In this document: in pieces, positions 18,457 to 26,634 of the stretch
How positions within the stretch are numbered: the first letter of the stretch is position 1
How the letters are laid out: each line of letters begins with the position of its first letter
Assembly (NCBI GenBank): GCA_902573735.1
Contig: CACGLH010000001.1
Location: forward strand, 62,001 to 126,000
From: an uncultured Alphaproteobacteria bacterium
Lineage (GTDB): Bacteria; Pseudomonadota; Alphaproteobacteria; Rhodobacterales; Rhodobacteraceae
Reading direction: 5' to 3'
DNA length: 64,000 bases
Notes under the pieces: generated by a model
The model's database searches: none
What the model was told of the DNA's origin: nothing
The model's input: the letters and a program-made list of their open reading frames with translations, nothing else
Program-made: the position numbers and the translations under genes

Positions 18457-19431
18457 ATGAAAATTTGTATTATTGGCGCTAATGGAATGGTAGGAAAAAA
18501 ATTAGTAAAAAAAATCCTATCATCCGATCTAGATCAAGCACAAATAAAAAAAGTTTGTCTTTTTGACATTAATTTGAATAAAAAAAATCACACTAGGGTA
18601 ACACACATTAAAGGAAATTTAGAAGATTTAACACAAATTAGGAAACTAGCTTCTGAGCGCTTTGACATAATTTTTCATTTAGCAGCTATTGTTTCTGGTG
18701 AAGCAGAAGAAAACTTTGAAAAAGGTTGGAATGTTAATTTATTTTCAATGTGGCATTTACTTATTGCTTTAAAAACAGAACATATGAGTAGCTCAAACAC
18801 TTACATTCCAAAATTAATTTTTACTTCATCAATAGCTGTTTTTGGTGCGCCTTTTCCAAATAAAATAGATGATGAATTTCTTTGTTCTCCACAAACTAGT
18901 TATGGGGCACAAAAAGCTTCAGCAGAACTTTTAATCTCAGATTTTAGTAGAAAAGGTTATATCGATGGTATTTCATTAAGACTTCCTACAATTTGTGTCA
19001 GACCCGGCCTACCAAATAAAGCAGCATCAGGATTTTTTTCCAACATCATAAGGGAACCATTAAATGGACAAAAAGCTTTTTTGCCAGTTGACATTACTGT
19101 AAGGCACTGGCATGCCTCTCCTAGAACTGCTGCAGACTTTTTGATTCATGCTGCTCTTTTGGACTACTCTCTTTTGAAAAACAGAAGATCTTTAAACTTA
19201 CCTGGTGTTAGTTGCACAGTAGAGGAACAGATTGAGGCTTTAAGATCTGTAGCTGGACAAAAGGTAGTTGATTTAATTATTTTTAAAAAAGATGAAAATA
19301 TTGAGAAAATGGTTTCAGGCTGGCCAAAAAACTTTTTTCCCCAAAAAGCACTAGAGTTAGGGTTTAAAGCTGAAAATAACTTTGAAGAAATTATTAAAAT
19401 ACATATTACTGATGAACTGGTATCATCTTAA
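18457..19431 (+). CDS. NAD-dependent epimerase/dehydratase family protein (DenD-like)
   Basis: This 324-residue extended short-chain dehydrogenase has the Rossmann motif GANGMVG at 7-13 and an acidic residue at the end of beta-2 (LFDIN). HLAAIVSGEAE, the serine region FTSSIAVFG and the catalytic YxxxK in SYGAQKASAE also fit. Its layout (RLPTICVRPGLPNKAASGFFSNIIREPL) resembles D-erythronate dehydrogenase and related tetronate-pathway enzymes. The frame is open 23 codons further upstream, but those codons are not conserved in type. GGGG lies about 10 bases before the ATG at 18457, which also puts the Rossmann strand at the N-terminus. It follows the kinase and is the last host gene before the mobile element. 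Confidence 0.82.
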   Translation: MKICIIGANGMVGKKLVKKILSSDLDQAQIKKVCLFDINLNKKNHTRVTHIKGNLEDLTQIRKLASERFDIIFHLAAIVSGEAEENFEKGWNVNLFSMWHLLIALKTEHMSSSNTYIPKLIFTSSIAVFGAPFPNKIDDEFLCSPQTSYGAQKASAELLISDFSRKGYIDGISLRLPTICVRPGLPNKAASGFFSNIIREPLNGQKAFLPVDITVRHWHASPRTAADFLIHAALLDYSLLKNRRSLNLPGVSCTVEEQIEALRSVAGQKVVDLIIFKKDENIEKMVSGWPKNFFPQKALELGFKAENNFEEIIKIHITDELVSS

Positions 19432-19663
19432 GAGATAATAGTGCTATGATTTATATGAATAAAAAATCTTTATCCAAATGTAATTAGGATAAATACTCTA
19501 ATTAGTATTAAAATGTCTTTAATCATGTAAGTAGCCTATAAAATTTTGCATTTGAATCTTGATTTTAGATCTTTTCAATGATGTTATTACCTTCTTGATT
19601 TTAATAACACAGGGTAACCTTTTTCATGGTTATAATACGGGGATAATGGGTGAATGGGGTAAA
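19432..19663. other. Intergenic region before the element's left boundary
   Basis: These 232 bp between the epimerase stop and the left attachment copy are very AT-rich. I see no open frame, RNA gene or clear terminator hairpin in them. Before integration this DNA would have lain downstream of tRNA-Ala, so the epimerase and tRNA genes were originally close neighbours. Confidence 0.5.
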
Positions 19664-19680
19664 TGGTGGAGCCAAGGGGG
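19664..19680 (-). repeat. Left attachment site, copy of tRNA-Ala 3' end
   Basis: The 17 bp TGGTGGAGCCAAGGGGG are identical to the last 17 bases of the tRNA-Ala gene (acceptor and part of the T-stem, including CCA) read on the minus strand. Identity stops at 19681 (t against a). It marks the displaced original tRNA end left by integration. Confidence 0.92.
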
Positions 19681-19791
19681 TGCTTAACCTATTTAACTCT
19701 CCTTTATTGGTATTCATTTATAAAACATTGTTAATAAACATTAAATAAGGATATTGACCTATTTCAACACAAATGTAAATAGATAATTGAA

Positions 19792-19813
19792 TACCCTAAA
19801 TGAGTACCCTTTT
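19792..19813 (+). repeat. Left inner direct repeat, candidate recombinase arm site
   Basis: These 22 bp are identical and in the same orientation to 30684-30705. The surrounding sequence is a tandem pair: GAATACCCTAAAT followed by GAGTACCCTTTT. It lies 111 bp inside the left core. A repeated pair near each end, one of them upstream of the recombinase gene, is what arm-type integrase or excision-factor sites look like. Binding is inferred. Confidence 0.7.
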
Positions 19814-19838
19814 ATAGGTCATTTTCCTTGCATTTGGA

Positions 19839-19867
19839 TTGATTTTGAGTATAACTAGTGCTATAAT
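19839..19867 (+). promoter_or_regulatory. Promoter candidate for the element's rightward operon
   Basis: TTGATT at 19839-19844, a 17-bp spacer and a perfect TATAAT at 19862-19867 form a sigma-70 type promoter. The first good ribosome binding site and start codon follow about 160 bp later at 20029. The leader between them has no open frame on the plus strand. Confidence 0.6.
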
Positions 19868-20028
19868 GATAGTATGGAAACACACTAACATTCTATTCTT
19901 GTGATCTATTATAGATAGGTCATCTATAAAGAACCATATGTTAATTGCTACTCTTATATAAGACCCAATCAGCATATCTACTTCTTTAATCAGAATTCCA
20001 TAAAATTTATCAGATGAAAGGAAATGAT

Positions 20029-20172
20029 ATGTATCATTCATTCAATTACTATCAGGCAATGAGAATTAAAAATCCATTCCTATACTATACACCATTCATT
20101 CAAAGAGAAATGAATCAAAGCTATCTAGCATTAGGTAGAGATAAATTCTTTGATGGTGGTAACAATGGTTAG
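20029..20172 (+). CDS. Small hypothetical protein (47 aa) opening the element's operon
   Basis: This is an ATG frame of 47 codons preceded by AAAGGAAATGAT, with AAGGA about 9 bases before the ATG. The product is MYHSFNYYQAMRIKNPFLYY then a hydrophilic tail ending GRDKFFDGGNNG. It is rich in tyrosine and phenylalanine near the start and has no signal peptide or recognisable domain. Its stop codon overlaps the start of the next gene (ATGGTTAG), which suggests translational coupling and supports that it is real. Function unknown; small regulator proteins often occupy this position in such elements. Confidence 0.55.
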   Translation: MYHSFNYYQAMRIKNPFLYYTPFIQREMNQSYLALGRDKFFDGGNNG

Positions 20173-20593
20173 AGATAAACTAGAAAGCCTTAAAAGGAAA
20201 ATCAAAGGACAAGATTTCCAACAAAGAGTTCTTCGTAAGATGCTAGATAAAGCAACTAGTATAGATGAAACATTTAAAGAAGGATCAGATATATCTAGTT
20301 GTGTTTCTTGTGGTCATGGTGAAGATATTTGGCTATCAGATAAGCTAAGAAAACTCTTTCCTGTTTCTACAGAATGTAAATTCAGAACAGAAGATCATAA
20401 AACAATCAGACAGCACTACACTCAAGCTGTAAGACAAACAAATCAATTAGCTAGAACAGATAACATTATTCCCCATGTTGTTATTAATCATGGAGTAAGT
20501 AGTGAATTATCAGTCATTAAACTTGGTCACTTACTTGATCTACTAGCTACAAATCATTTGTTAAAAAGTAAAATCAAGGAGCAGACTGAATGA
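20165..20593 (+). CDS. Hypothetical protein with cysteine cluster, element module
   Basis: This 142-residue protein is not recognised. The N-terminal 40 residues are basic and probably helical (DKLESLKRKIKGQDFQQRVLRK). Then come Cys-x-x-Cys-Gly-His (SSCVSCGHGED) and a further cysteine in TECKF, which could bind a metal. The rest is mixed helix ending in a Lys-rich tail. The frame is open from 20150; I chose the ATG at 20165 because it overlaps the stop of the upstream small gene. Its stop overlaps the start of the next gene (ATGA). Position before an ATPase gene suggests a role in element replication or its control, which is inference. Confidence 0.65.
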   Translation: MVRDKLESLKRKIKGQDFQQRVLRKMLDKATSIDETFKEGSDISSCVSCGHGEDIWLSDKLRKLFPVSTECKFRTEDHKTIRQHYTQAVRQTNQLARTDNIIPHVVINHGVSSELSVIKLGHLLDLLATNHLLKSKIKEQTE

Positions 20594-20988
20594 ATATATT
20601 TGAACTAGTAAATATTACAGGAAATAAAATTGATGCAATGGACATCAATATTCCAAACTCACTAGACATTAGCTTTAATGATAAATCAGATACTGTTACA
20701 GGAATGTTAACTGCAATAGGCATCTATCCTACAACAAGAACAACATTACATGGACACCTTCACAAGCTATTCTCTGCAATGATAGTAATGGCTTATCAAG
20801 GTAATGAAACAATAGATATACCAACAAGAAAGTTATCTATCTTTCACGATGAAGGAGTAAGTACAACATTCCTAAAGTGGCTAGATAAATGCGTAAAAGA
20901 AAACATACTCATCAGTCATACTGACAGAGCAGAAGGTAGACTATCTATTGGTGATCTTATCAAGAGAACACTAGTATCTTTACAATAA
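20590..20988 (+). CDS. Hypothetical protein, element module
   Basis: This 132-residue soluble protein is not recognised. It has an N-terminal part of mixed beta character (ELVNITGNKIDAMDINIPNS) and a helical second half. LHGHLHKLFSAMIVMAYQGNE, KWLDKCVKENILISHTDRAEG and IGDLIKRTLVSL occur in that half, and the stretch LKWLDKCVKENILI reads like a helix-turn-helix or winged-helix segment. The start overlaps the previous stop by ATGA. It is probably co-expressed with the ATPase. A DNA-binding or primase accessory role is possible but not shown. Confidence 0.6.
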   Translation: MNIFELVNITGNKIDAMDINIPNSLDISFNDKSDTVTGMLTAIGIYPTTRTTLHGHLHKLFSAMIVMAYQGNETIDIPTRKLSIFHDEGVSTTFLKWLDKCVKENILISHTDRAEGRLSIGDLIKRTLVSLQ

Positions 20989-21134
20989 GAATAGTGAGAA
21001 AAAACTCACAAATAGGTTGAACACTTGAATAGTTAACAACCAACAATCTGAAATCATTAAACAATAAGGTGTTCTACTAGAGATAGTAGGCTGAATACTC
21101 CTTGAACAGTAGAACACCTAAAGGAGCAGTAATA

Positions 21135-21320
21135 ATGAAAGAATATAAAAGGCGTCAGATTAGATTCTATCTTAACGAGGAATCTATTTTTAAACTCACA
21201 GTTAAAGCAAAACACAGAGATTCTACTCTGTCAGATGTAGTTGAATCAGAACTAATGAAACTAGACATCAGCAAAGCAGACATGAAAGCTAAAGATAATG
21301 ACACAGATAATCAAAGATAA
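21135..21320 (+). CDS. Small ribbon-helix-helix-like protein
   Basis: This 61-residue protein begins at the ATG with AAAGGAG eight bases upstream; an earlier in-frame ATG at 21102 has no such signal. The layout is a short beta strand (RRQIRFYLNE), a first helix (EESIFKLTVKAKHR) and a second helix (TLSDVVESELMKLDI). This is the order of CopG/Arc-type ribbon-helix-helix DNA-binding proteins. The C-terminus is hydrophilic. Its last 23 bases overlap the start of the ATPase gene. A likely role is autoregulation of this module or binding at an origin; both are inference. Confidence 0.6.
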   Translation: MKEYKRRQIRFYLNEESIFKLTVKAKHRDSTLSDVVESELMKLDISKADMKAKDNDTDNQR

Positions 21321-22752
21321 TAAAATAATAATACAGAATGAAATAGAGGTTGAAAGACTTACAGGCAAACCAATCTATGATTACACTCGTCAGGTTAACC
21401 ATACTAGACTTAGAGAGCAGTTAGATTTTATAGCTGAAAACTTCTACACAGTATCAGGTAATGGACAATCACCTGTTTATAAAATGCGTCAGGCTGAACA
21501 AGGACTAGATGCTACTAAAGTTCAAGGTAGAATTGTCTATCAAACAGTATACGAAAGATTTGAAGATCAGGTTGAACCATTACTCAAAGTAGGCAACCTA
21601 ATGCTGTATCTTGTACCACCTGTAGTTAATGAAAGATATGATCCAAGTACTACAGAGCAATATACAAAAACTAATAATAAAAGATATGCTAATACATATA
21701 TCCCACCTAAATATTCAAAACAAACAACAACAATAGCTAGACCCAAACTTTGGCAAGAATATCTAGATAGAATAATGCCACCTGAAAACTTGTGTTGGTT
21801 TAAAGACAATCAAAATTTTAAACTCACACAACAGGATTACTTTGAACAGTGGATAGCACAAAGAATTACACAACCACATATTGCACCTGAAATAACTTTA
21901 ATTCTTCGTGGCGATCAAGGTACAGGTAAAAGTTTTGTATTTGATATGTTGCTCAAAAAATTAATAGGAGAAAGTAACTACCAATCTGTTTCATTAGAAC
22001 AAATAAAAAGTAAATTTAAATCTATAATGTGGAGAAAAACTCTTATCCAAATTGAAGAACTCAATGATTCAAGAAATAAAGTAAGTGAAACACTCAAACA
22101 ATTAATCACTCAAACAATACATCTTATAGAAGATAAGAATGTACCACAGTATCAAGCAGAAAAACATTTTGGAATTGTGATTACATCAAATGAGAAAATA
22201 CCATTACTAATTGAGAAAAACGACAGAAGATACTTTATACCTAAATTCTGTCATGTAGCAGAAGATACTCAAAACTTTTTTCAAGAGTTTGCAAACTATC
22301 TTGAATATGAAAATGGCTACCAACAAATGTTTGATCATTTCCATTCAGTAGACTTAATAAACTTTGATATTAGAAAAGCACCATTCACAGAAGATAAAGA
22401 ACAACTAATGATTATGAAAACAACATCTGATCAACAACAAGAAAGAGCAATGTTGCTAGCACATGATAATAAAGAGAAGTTATTTTTTCCTGCAACACTA
22501 CAGTCGTACTTTCATATTACAATGGCAGTAGCACAACAGGCATTGAAAGACGCAGGATTTGTACCTTATCAATCTAGGAGAAGATGGATAGATAAACCAA
22601 TAACTGCTTGGAAACATAAAGATACTAAATCACCATATTGTATTTGGAATGGTGATAAAGACCCAATCAGTATACCTGAAGAACCAAAACCAAATCCATT
22701 ATCAGCTAGAGAAATCAGAGCAATACAAAAAGAAAACAGAAACATTAGATAA
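21298..22752 (+). CDS. SF3-helicase / VirE-type replication ATPase (DUF5906-like)
   Basis: This 484-residue protein has the core of the primase-helicase or virulence-associated E family. Walker A GDQGTGKS is at 205-212, the acidic Walker B strand LIQIEEL at 249-255 and sensor-1 asparagine in VITSNEK (305-310). An arginine pair in NDRRYF is near 320. The first 190 residues are variable and lack a clear primase active site. The C-terminal 110 residues have a possible winged-helix region (YFHITMAVAQQALKDAGFVP). Such proteins unwind the origin of phages, plasmids and satellites. It ends the left module and is followed by two palindromes. The start at 21298 overlaps the previous gene by 23 bases. 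Confidence 0.8.
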   Translation: MTQIIKDNKIIIQNEIEVERLTGKPIYDYTRQVNHTRLREQLDFIAENFYTVSGNGQSPVYKMRQAEQGLDATKVQGRIVYQTVYERFEDQVEPLLKVGNLMLYLVPPVVNERYDPSTTEQYTKTNNKRYANTYIPPKYSKQTTTIARPKLWQEYLDRIMPPENLCWFKDNQNFKLTQQDYFEQWIAQRITQPHIAPEITLILRGDQGTGKSFVFDMLLKKLIGESNYQSVSLEQIKSKFKSIMWRKTLIQIEELNDSRNKVSETLKQLITQTIHLIEDKNVPQYQAEKHFGIVITSNEKIPLLIEKNDRRYFIPKFCHVAEDTQNFFQEFANYLEYENGYQQMFDHFHSVDLINFDIRKAPFTEDKEQLMIMKTTSDQQQERAMLLAHDNKEKLFFPATLQSYFHITMAVAQQALKDAGFVPYQSRRRWIDKPITAWKHKDTKSPYCIWNGDKDPISIPEEPKPNPLSAREIRAIQKENRNIR

Positions 22753-22754
22753 AA

Positions 22755-22790
22755 GTCCGACGTCGGACATTTACATTGCCATGTGGCAAT
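22755..22790. repeat. Two adjacent perfect inverted repeats after the ATPase gene
   Basis: GTCCGACGTCGGAC at 22755-22768 is a perfect 14-bp palindrome, unusually GC-rich here. Seven bases later ATTGCCATGTGGCAAT at 22775-22790 has 7-bp arms around TG. They start three bases after the ATPase stop. They could terminate transcription, bind a regulator or form part of a replication origin. There is no U-run after either, which argues against a simple terminator. Confidence 0.6.
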
Positions 22791-22928
22791 CTTCAATCAA
22801 GGAGTTGTAGCACCTATATGTTCTCCTTCTAAAATACCTAATCTGTGGCAGAGGTTATATATAGATACGTACAGGGGTGGGGTGGCACTTGCAGTACCCA
22901 CCTCAAATAGTTTTTAACTTTTTAAGAA

Positions 22929-25028
22929 TTAAAGGTCTTTCTGGCACCAGAATTGATACATTTCAGCAAATACTCTTGGATTAGCTTCTTCATATGCTTG
23001 CCATTTATCCAAGTCATATAGATCTTCTTTATTTTTATTGGTTTGTTTAAAGTGTGAAACTATTCTACTAGACTCAATACCACAAAACTTTAGTTCTAAC
23101 TTATTCAGATGATCTTTTATTAATGGAATAGTGAACCTGTGTTCTTGTACATGGAAAAGAAAGTCTTTTAGGGTGTTCAAGCTGTAAAAGTCTGAATATT
23201 TTACAGTAAGCTTATGATGATCTATATCTGATCTTATTATTGTTTCTCGAAAAGACCTCATTTCTGAATCGATTGATCCAATGCCTTTTTGACTTATTTC
23301 CTCTCTAATTTTGACAATATGTTGCCTGGCTAGTTCACTGTATAAACCAATCAACATTAGCCCACCTGGCTTTAGGCAATCTGTAAGTACTTTCCACCCT
23401 TTCATTGGATTATCCATATGATGCAAAACGCCAACACTTTCAATGATATCAAATTGTTTGTTGAGCTGAGCCAAGTCTAAGATATCAGCTTGCATATATT
23501 CTATATTTTCAATAGCAAGCTCCTCAGTTTTGCGTTTTGCATAAGCTAAGCTCGACAGACTAAGATCAATAGCTAAGACTTTTGATGATTTAAACCTTGC
23601 TGCAGTAGTAATTGAATGCTGTCCTGTTCCACAGCCAGCGATTAAGATATTTGAGTTTTTAGCTTTGGTAATTTTATTGTCATGCAGTTTCAGTTTAATG
23701 TCATCAACTACTTTTGAGATAGGTGCAGGCTCTAAGTTTAAACCCAAGTTCACCCATCTTGGGTAGGGGCTTTCTTCGTACTGTTGCCTTACTTTTGATG
23801 ATACTTTGTTACTGATTTCCTCAAGTATGGGAAGATTAAGTTTTAGCTTTTCTTCCTGATTTGGCTCTTCAACCTGACGAGTGAATACTTCTTGAATTTG
23901 ATTGGTAACGATTAATGACTGACACCAGTCATACTTATAAAGTGCCTTATAGGAGGCTAGGATTAATATCATCTGTGGACTTGGTTGTTCGTTATTAGAG
24001 AGTAATTCTTTTATTTTCTTCTCTAAGACGTTAATGGCTTTTTCTTCATTTTTACTTTGACTATAGACGTATTCATTGGTGAAGCACTGTAGTGCTAAGG
24101 CTGATTGAAACCTAAGTAATTCAGGTGATCCCTCTTTGAGGGAGGAAATGTTTTCAAGGATACTAGCTCTAAGTTGTTTGAATAGTTCTTCAAGTTCTAA
24201 ATCAGGAAGTGGACAAACACTCATTAGCTCCCGTAACAAGGGAAGTTCATCTAAGTCTAATACAATATCTAGAGGGTTCTGAATTATCCTGTCATCACTA
24301 ACTAATTTTAACTGTTTCTGCAAAATTGGCTCAGTCTTCAAAAGACTGATAGTAGCTAAAGAAATATCCGTAGGTCGAACATACAATTTTTTATTAAGTA
24401 AAGAACTGATTGTGTTTTGAAGTCCTTTATTTGGCTTTTTAAAGATGAAGCCTGTGAGGGCAATACCCATGTTGTTATAAGCTTCAGCATAATCAGGTTT
24501 GATGGAGATAGCTTTATTATAGTTTTCAATTGCCAAGATCAAATTGTCTTTGCTACGAAATACATTCCCTAAGTTACAGTATGCGCCTGCATGTTTAGGA
24601 TTATTTGCTAATACTTTATTATATTTTTCTATTGCCCCCTCTAAATCTCCTATCTCTTCTAAAGACATTCCCATATTACAAAAAGCTTCATCATAATCAG
24701 GCTTTAGATCGATTGCTTTTTTATAACTCTTAATTGCATCATTCATATTACCAATATGATGATAAGCAAGGCCTAAATTATAATAAATTGTTGGTATATT
24801 AGAGTTAAGTTTTATTGCTTTATTGAAGTTAGTAATAGCCCTTTTAAAATTCTGTAGAGCTAAATTAGTAGAACCAAAGATATTAAGCAGCTCAATAGAA
24901 TCTTGATAAAGAGATGCAAATTGCTTTTCTTTTTCTAAAATTTGTAGAAATTTGCCTTGATGATATAGGTGAATAAGAGCTTTAACGACTTCTTTGGGTG
25001 CAATTTTGTGATTTATTTTTTCAAGCAT
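22929..25028 (-). CDS. TPR-repeat protein fused to SAM-dependent methyltransferase
   Basis: This 699-residue two-part protein starts with about five tetratricopeptide repeats (residues roughly 45-195). Successive copies read YYNLGLAYHHIGNMNDAIKS, FCNMGMSLEEIGDLEGAIEK, YCNLGNVFRSKDNLILAIEN and YNNMGIALTG. A helical linker follows, then YEESPYPRWV at 417-426, then a class I methyltransferase. Motif I is AGCGTGQHS at 464-472, the acidic end of beta-2 is AIDLS, and GVLHHMDN is at 533-540. Proteins with this TPR-ESPYPRW-methyltransferase layout recur in marine alphaproteobacteria; the acceptor substrate is unknown. It runs against the ATPase gene and is the largest cargo gene. It could modify surface glycans or proteins. 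Confidence 0.85.
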   Translation of the reverse strand: MLEKINHKIAPKEVVKALIHLYHQGKFLQILEKEKQFASLYQDSIELLNIFGSTNLALQNFKRAITNFNKAIKLNSNIPTIYYNLGLAYHHIGNMNDAIKSYKKAIDLKPDYDEAFCNMGMSLEEIGDLEGAIEKYNKVLANNPKHAGAYCNLGNVFRSKDNLILAIENYNKAISIKPDYAEAYNNMGIALTGFIFKKPNKGLQNTISSLLNKKLYVRPTDISLATISLLKTEPILQKQLKLVSDDRIIQNPLDIVLDLDELPLLRELMSVCPLPDLELEELFKQLRASILENISSLKEGSPELLRFQSALALQCFTNEYVYSQSKNEEKAINVLEKKIKELLSNNEQPSPQMILILASYKALYKYDWCQSLIVTNQIQEVFTRQVEEPNQEEKLKLNLPILEEISNKVSSKVRQQYEESPYPRWVNLGLNLEPAPISKVVDDIKLKLHDNKITKAKNSNILIAGCGTGQHSITTAARFKSSKVLAIDLSLSSLAYAKRKTEELAIENIEYMQADILDLAQLNKQFDIIESVGVLHHMDNPMKGWKVLTDCLKPGGLMLIGLYSELARQHIVKIREEISQKGIGSIDSEMRSFRETIIRSDIDHHKLTVKYSDFYSLNTLKDFLFHVQEHRFTIPLIKDHLNKLELKFCGIESSRIVSHFKQTNKNKEDLYDLDKWQAYEEANPRVFAEMYQFWCQKDL

Positions 25029-25662
25029 AGGGTTCTATTTCAGGTTATACCAATCCTATCTCTTCGCAAGTATTATACCATATGTGAACCTACACAGTTA
25101 TTTATGTAGAGAAAAAAACTATATAATACTCATCATATTTAGATGATAGTTGATCAATATTGATTTCAATAGACTTACTGTTCAGCATAAATACTAAATA
25201 ACTAGATTCTAGCATAATTCTGAATCCTGCCCAGTAGTGTAGTAGAGTGTACTTATACACCACTTTTTGGTACCACACTTATCTAATGTTTACCTTGTTG
25301 TATTAGGGTAGGTGCTGAATTAAACGACAGTATTATCAGTTAGCATACTCTAAAACTACACTTTACAACATTACCTCTAAGTTCCTGATTAAATGCAAGG
25401 TTTGTAGGTTTTGACTAAGCCAAAAGTGGTTAACAAATTTAGTGCGTTTTGAAGTTATTAAAAAAACCAAATAATTGATTTTAAGGTGTGGAGAATTCTT
25501 GGAGATTTTATTTATCAGTTCCAATAAATTCATTTCGGTTCAGTAGCAGTTTCTCAGAAAAGAAGGTAAAGCATTATGGTTGTGTTGACAGTTTTCTAAT
25601 CAAGGAGGTTAGGTTATACTAGTAATAATAAATAGAAATAATTGATAATAGGATTAAATTTT
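25029..25662. other. Non-coding stretch inside the element
   Basis: These 634 bp separate the leftward TPR-methyltransferase gene from the rightward gene at 25663. No frame with a plausible ribosome binding site is seen. The last 80 bases contain a 36-base segment (25585-25620) that recurs upstream of the gene at 26988. A short GTGTA/TACAC hairpin near 25251 is too weak to call. Confidence 0.5.
25585..25620 (+). repeat. 36-base upstream element, copy 1
   Basis: It starts TTGACA and ends TATACT, with CTAATCAAGGAGGTTAGG in the middle. It matches 26931-26966 at 30 of 36 positions without gaps. The hexamers are 24 bp apart, too far for a standard sigma-70 promoter, so an activator or another arrangement would be needed. 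It lies 42 bp before the start of the small alpha/beta protein gene. Confidence 0.6.
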
Positions 25663-25992
25663 ATGACTAAAGATTTAAAGCTAGTAAATATGACTACGCA
25701 AGATTTTGCATCTGCAAAAGATGCAGAATTATTTGAGAATAGATGGGAAAAAATGGGTAAAGAATATTACCCATTACTACGTAAAGGTGGATTGTTAAAA
25801 CATTCAGTTCTAAAGGTTTGGAATAAATTAAGTGAACATAGATTCATCCATATTTTTGAGTATGAAAGCAAAGAGAGTTTTGAAAACTGTCAAAAAATTT
25901 TTAAGAGTATTGATAATGAACTTTTTCAAGGTTTATTAGTAAAAATGGTATCTGATAGAGGTTTAGTAATCAGTGAAACAGATCTGACTTAA
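25663..25992 (+). CDS. Small protein, possible dimeric alpha/beta-barrel (ABM-like) fold
   Basis: This 109-residue soluble protein has alternating strands and helices: KLVNMTTQDF, a long helix, RFIHIFEYESKESFENCQKIF, and a final strand SDRGLVIS. That order fits the ferredoxin-like fold of antibiotic-monooxygenase-type or NIPSNAP-like small proteins, but no family motif is certain. Its second half resembles the protein encoded at 27175-27522 on the other strand (shared Trp-Asn, FEYE, QK and Ser-x-RG positions). An in-frame ATG at 25642 exists; the ATG at 25663 has AGGA nine bases before it. Function unknown. Confidence 0.6.
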   Translation: MTKDLKLVNMTTQDFASAKDAELFENRWEKMGKEYYPLLRKGGLLKHSVLKVWNKLSEHRFIHIFEYESKESFENCQKIFKSIDNELFQGLLVKMVSDRGLVISETDLT

Positions 25993-26060
25993 CCTATTGA
26001 TTTGCTTCTGTGTCACCTTGTCACTTGCGAATAGCTGATCATTTTTGCTATACTATTTAA

Positions 26061-26255
26061 ATGTTTTGCATCATATCCACATTATCAACACTATTGTTTC
26101 TTGGTTGGGGAGCATTATTAGGTGCTAGATGGATATTCAAAACTGTTAGAAATAACAGAGAGAATATCAGCAACTTTATTTACAATGCATACAACTTACC
26201 TGAAACTACTTTTCAAAAAGTAAAAGTAAGTTTTAAAAAGAATAAAGGTATATAA
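26061..26255 (+). CDS. Small membrane protein (64 aa)
   Basis: The product has one hydrophobic segment at its N-terminus (IISTLSTLLFLGWGALLGARWIF) followed by a basic, hydrophilic tail ending KVSFKKNKGI. It looks like a single-pass inner membrane protein with the tail in the cytoplasm. No clear ribosome binding site precedes the ATG, though TATACTATT 10-18 bases upstream resembles a -10 box, hinting at a leaderless transcript. The next gene begins one base after its stop. No family is recognised. Confidence 0.45.
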   Translation: MFCIISTLSTLLFLGWGALLGARWIFKTVRNNRENISNFIYNAYNLPETTFQKVKVSFKKNKGI

Positions 26256-26256
26256 A

Positions 26257-26634
26257 TTGACCCCTAAAGAAACAGTTCAAGTAATATATGATTCATTTGC
26301 TGCAGGCGATATGGAGAAGTTTTCTTCTGTTTTAGCAGATGATTGTACTCTTGTTATGAATGGAATGCACATTCTATCTGGAACATATGTAGGCAAAGAA
26401 TCTATAATGACAAATTTTATGGCAAAAGTTGGAAAACATTTTCCTGATAATGTGAGTGGAGAGCCTGTTAAAATGATTGCCGAAGGTGAAAATGTTTTCA
26501 CTTTAATGAATATAAAAGGTAACAGTTTAGACATGTCTGCAGGACACCATCATGTTGTTGTTGATGGAAAAATAACAGAATTTCACATTTTTGATGATTC
26601 ACAAAAATGGGCTTTAACTTTAAAGCCATTATAA
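26257..26634 (+). CDS. SnoaL/NTF2-like fold protein
   Basis: This 125-residue protein has the pattern of the NTF2-like superfamily. It opens with the helix KETVQVIYDSFAAGDMEKFSSVLADDCTLVMNG, then GTYVGKESIMTNFMAKVGKHF, followed by a curved sheet with DMSAGHHHVVVDGKITEFHIFDDS. It starts at a TTG, with AAAGG eight bases upstream, one base after the stop of the membrane protein gene. No ATG further in keeps the conserved first helix. Members include polyketide cyclases, isomerases and proteins without enzymatic activity; the ligand is unknown. It is element cargo. Confidence 0.75.
   Translation: MTPKETVQVIYDSFAAGDMEKFSSVLADDCTLVMNGMHILSGTYVGKESIMTNFMAKVGKHFPDNVSGEPVKMIAEGENVFTLMNIKGNSLDMSAGHHHVVVDGKITEFHIFDDSQKWALTLKPL

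Noticed and set aside
19796-20041. 81-codon minus-strand frame at the element's left end
   Set aside because: It overlaps the arm repeat, the TATAAT promoter and the start of the 47-codon gene on the other strand, and has no ribosome binding site.
25585-25620. Sigma-70 promoter TTGACA...TATACT
   Set aside because: The 24-bp spacer is too long for a standard promoter; kept only as a repeated upstream element.
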